Shown: piece after piece, positions 19,639-20,299 of the stretch | Numbering within the stretch: position 1 is the stretch's first letter | How the letters are laid out: every line of letters starts with the position of its first letter | From: Oppiella nova | Taxonomy: Eukaryota > Arthropoda > Arachnida > Sarcoptiformes > Oppiidae | Assembly (NCBI GenBank): GCA_905397405.1 | Contig: CAJPVJ010000808.1 | Location: forward strand, 1-20,299 | Length of the DNA: 20,299 bases | Direction: 5' to 3' | The notes under the pieces: generated by a model | Seen by the model: only the letters and a program-made list of their open reading frames with translations | What the model was told of the DNA's origin: nothing | Databases searched by the model: none | Translations under genes and position numbers: made by a program

Positions 19639-20148
19639 TTAAATTAAATTAAATTTAAATTTAATTTATTATAATTTTTAAACACAAACTATTTATGAGT
19701 TTTTAATAAAGTTTTTATAGAAAACACAAACATTTTGACAGTTCATTGCATTTGTGTTTACATTTGATGAGCCCTTCAAATACTGTGTGTTTCACTCAAA
19801 GGGTATTTCATTTGCTTATGATTGCCAGTCATACTGTATTCTCAAATTTGTTTAAATTATTTATTATTGATGACAATTGCTTATTATTTTTATATTTTAT
19901 AAGAAATGTTTGGTATTATAAATGATGATTAAGTAATTAGATTTAGATTAAATTAGAAATAATTAGTAATTAAGTTAACAAATTGCACTCAATTTAGAGA
20001 AACCCCAACATTTGTAACGTTATAAATGAATGCCTAAAGAAAGTGTGAATTTAAAACTTTTGTAAACATCACAAAAGTATCAGTGTCATTTTAAGCGTAT
20101 TCAATATAAATTCTCGATTTGATTGGTGTTTGCGATCAGATAACTAGG
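19639..20148. other. Divergent intergenic region
   Basis: About 510 AT-rich bases between the starts of the C1orf74-like gene (-) and the PAM2 gene (+), so it must hold both promoters. An AAATTAAATT/AATTTAATTT self-complementary stretch lies at about 19640-19670 and one TACTGTA at 19832. No open frame or RNA gene is seen. Confidence 0.45.
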
Positions 20149-20299
20149 ATGACCATGTTTAAGCTTGGTCCTTTGGTAAGTAAAACAGTGATTAAATGTA
20201 AAACTGGTGTTAATGTGATGTATTGGTGTCAGGACTGGACTGATCTGAACCCGTCTGCGCCCACATTCATACCCCGCGCCCCCCATAACACCAGTCAAG
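20149..20299 (+). CDS. N-terminal exons of a PAM2-motif protein (partial at window edge)
   Basis: Exon 1, 20149-20175, encodes MTMFKLGPL after an upstream in-frame stop. A 57-nt intron with a perfect GTAAGT donor and GTGTCAG acceptor follows. Exon 2 runs from 20233 to the window end in the same phase. Exon 2 opens DWTDLNPSAPTFIPR. The core LNPSAPTFIP matches the PAM2 consensus (L-N-x-x-A-x-x-F-x-P), the short linear motif that docks on the MLLE domain of cytoplasmic poly(A)-binding protein. Proteins with PAM2 include PAIP1/2, ataxin-2, eRF3, Tob, PAN3, GW182 and NFX1. A motif this close to the N-terminus most resembles NFX1/shuttle craft, but nothing else here tests that. The rest lies outside the window. 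ATG 20155 is an equally possible start. Confidence 0.7.
   Translation, partial: MTMFKLGPLVSKTVIKCKTGVNVMYWCQDWTDLNPSAPTFIPRAPHNTSQ

Noticed and set aside
1-20299. tRNA, rRNA, CRISPR, toxin-antitoxin or viral genes
   Set aside because: Looked for on both strands by eye; no cloverleaf, no regularly spaced repeats and no viral or bacterial gene signatures were seen. A covariance-model scan would be decisive for small RNAs.

Overview
The window looks like nuclear DNA from a compact, AT-rich arthropod genome. An acariform mite is my best guess, but that is inference. All genes have animal homologues. Most introns are only 52-71 nt with strong GTAAG/GTATG donors. Codon-rich islands alternate with very AT-rich spacers, and there are no bacterial operons, Shine-Dalgarno sites or CRISPR arrays. 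I rebuilt every multi-exon gene by hand: each proposed splice keeps frame and each total CDS length is a multiple of three.

Layout, left to right. Positions 1-99 (+) are the last codons of an unidentified gene. Positions 905-317 (-) are a two-exon actin-binding Rho-activating/Costars protein. Positions 956-3099 are non-coding except for a duplicated tail of the next gene; they hold a 128-bp tandem repeat and a ~567-bp tandem repeat. Positions 6214-3002 (-) are a five-exon bHLH transcription factor of the Fer2 (48-related-2/PTF1A-like) group. Its 1.9-kb second intron contains an inverted-repeat element between two ~530-bp direct repeats. Positions 6215-8717 are an AT-rich spacer with a hairpin MITE-like element (7254-7516). 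Positions 8718-9512 (+) are an intronless tetraspanin, tail to tail with a five-exon PRMT9 protein arginine methyltransferase (12219-9694, -). Positions 13375-13154 (-) encode a small secreted Gly/Cys-doublet peptide with its own TATA box. A 2.3-kb AT-rich spacer follows. Positions 16656-15751 (-) are an intronless mitochondrial carnitine/acylcarnitine carrier. Positions 17251-16990 (-) may be a two-exon small membrane protein. Positions 17352-18667 (+) are a three-exon metaxin-1-like gene. Its second intron is almost entirely a 218-bp terminal-inverted-repeat element that supplies the 5' splice site. Positions 19638-18741 (-) are a C1orf74/DUF4504-like gene whose frame is broken by an exact 128-bp tandem duplication. 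Positions 20149-20299 (+) are the first two exons of a gene with a textbook PAM2 (poly(A)-binding-protein-binding) motif.

The genes do not form one pathway. The carnitine carrier and metaxin are both mitochondrial and lie head to head, with only the small candidate gene between them, but functional coupling is not shown. The most interesting signals are structural: the intron-filling element in metaxin; the layered repeat structure in and just after Fer2; three tandem duplications of almost the same size (122, 127 and 128 bp), which may reflect assembly overlaps; and a strong excess of the 7-mer TACAGTA/TACTGTA (24 copies found by eye, none in an exon).
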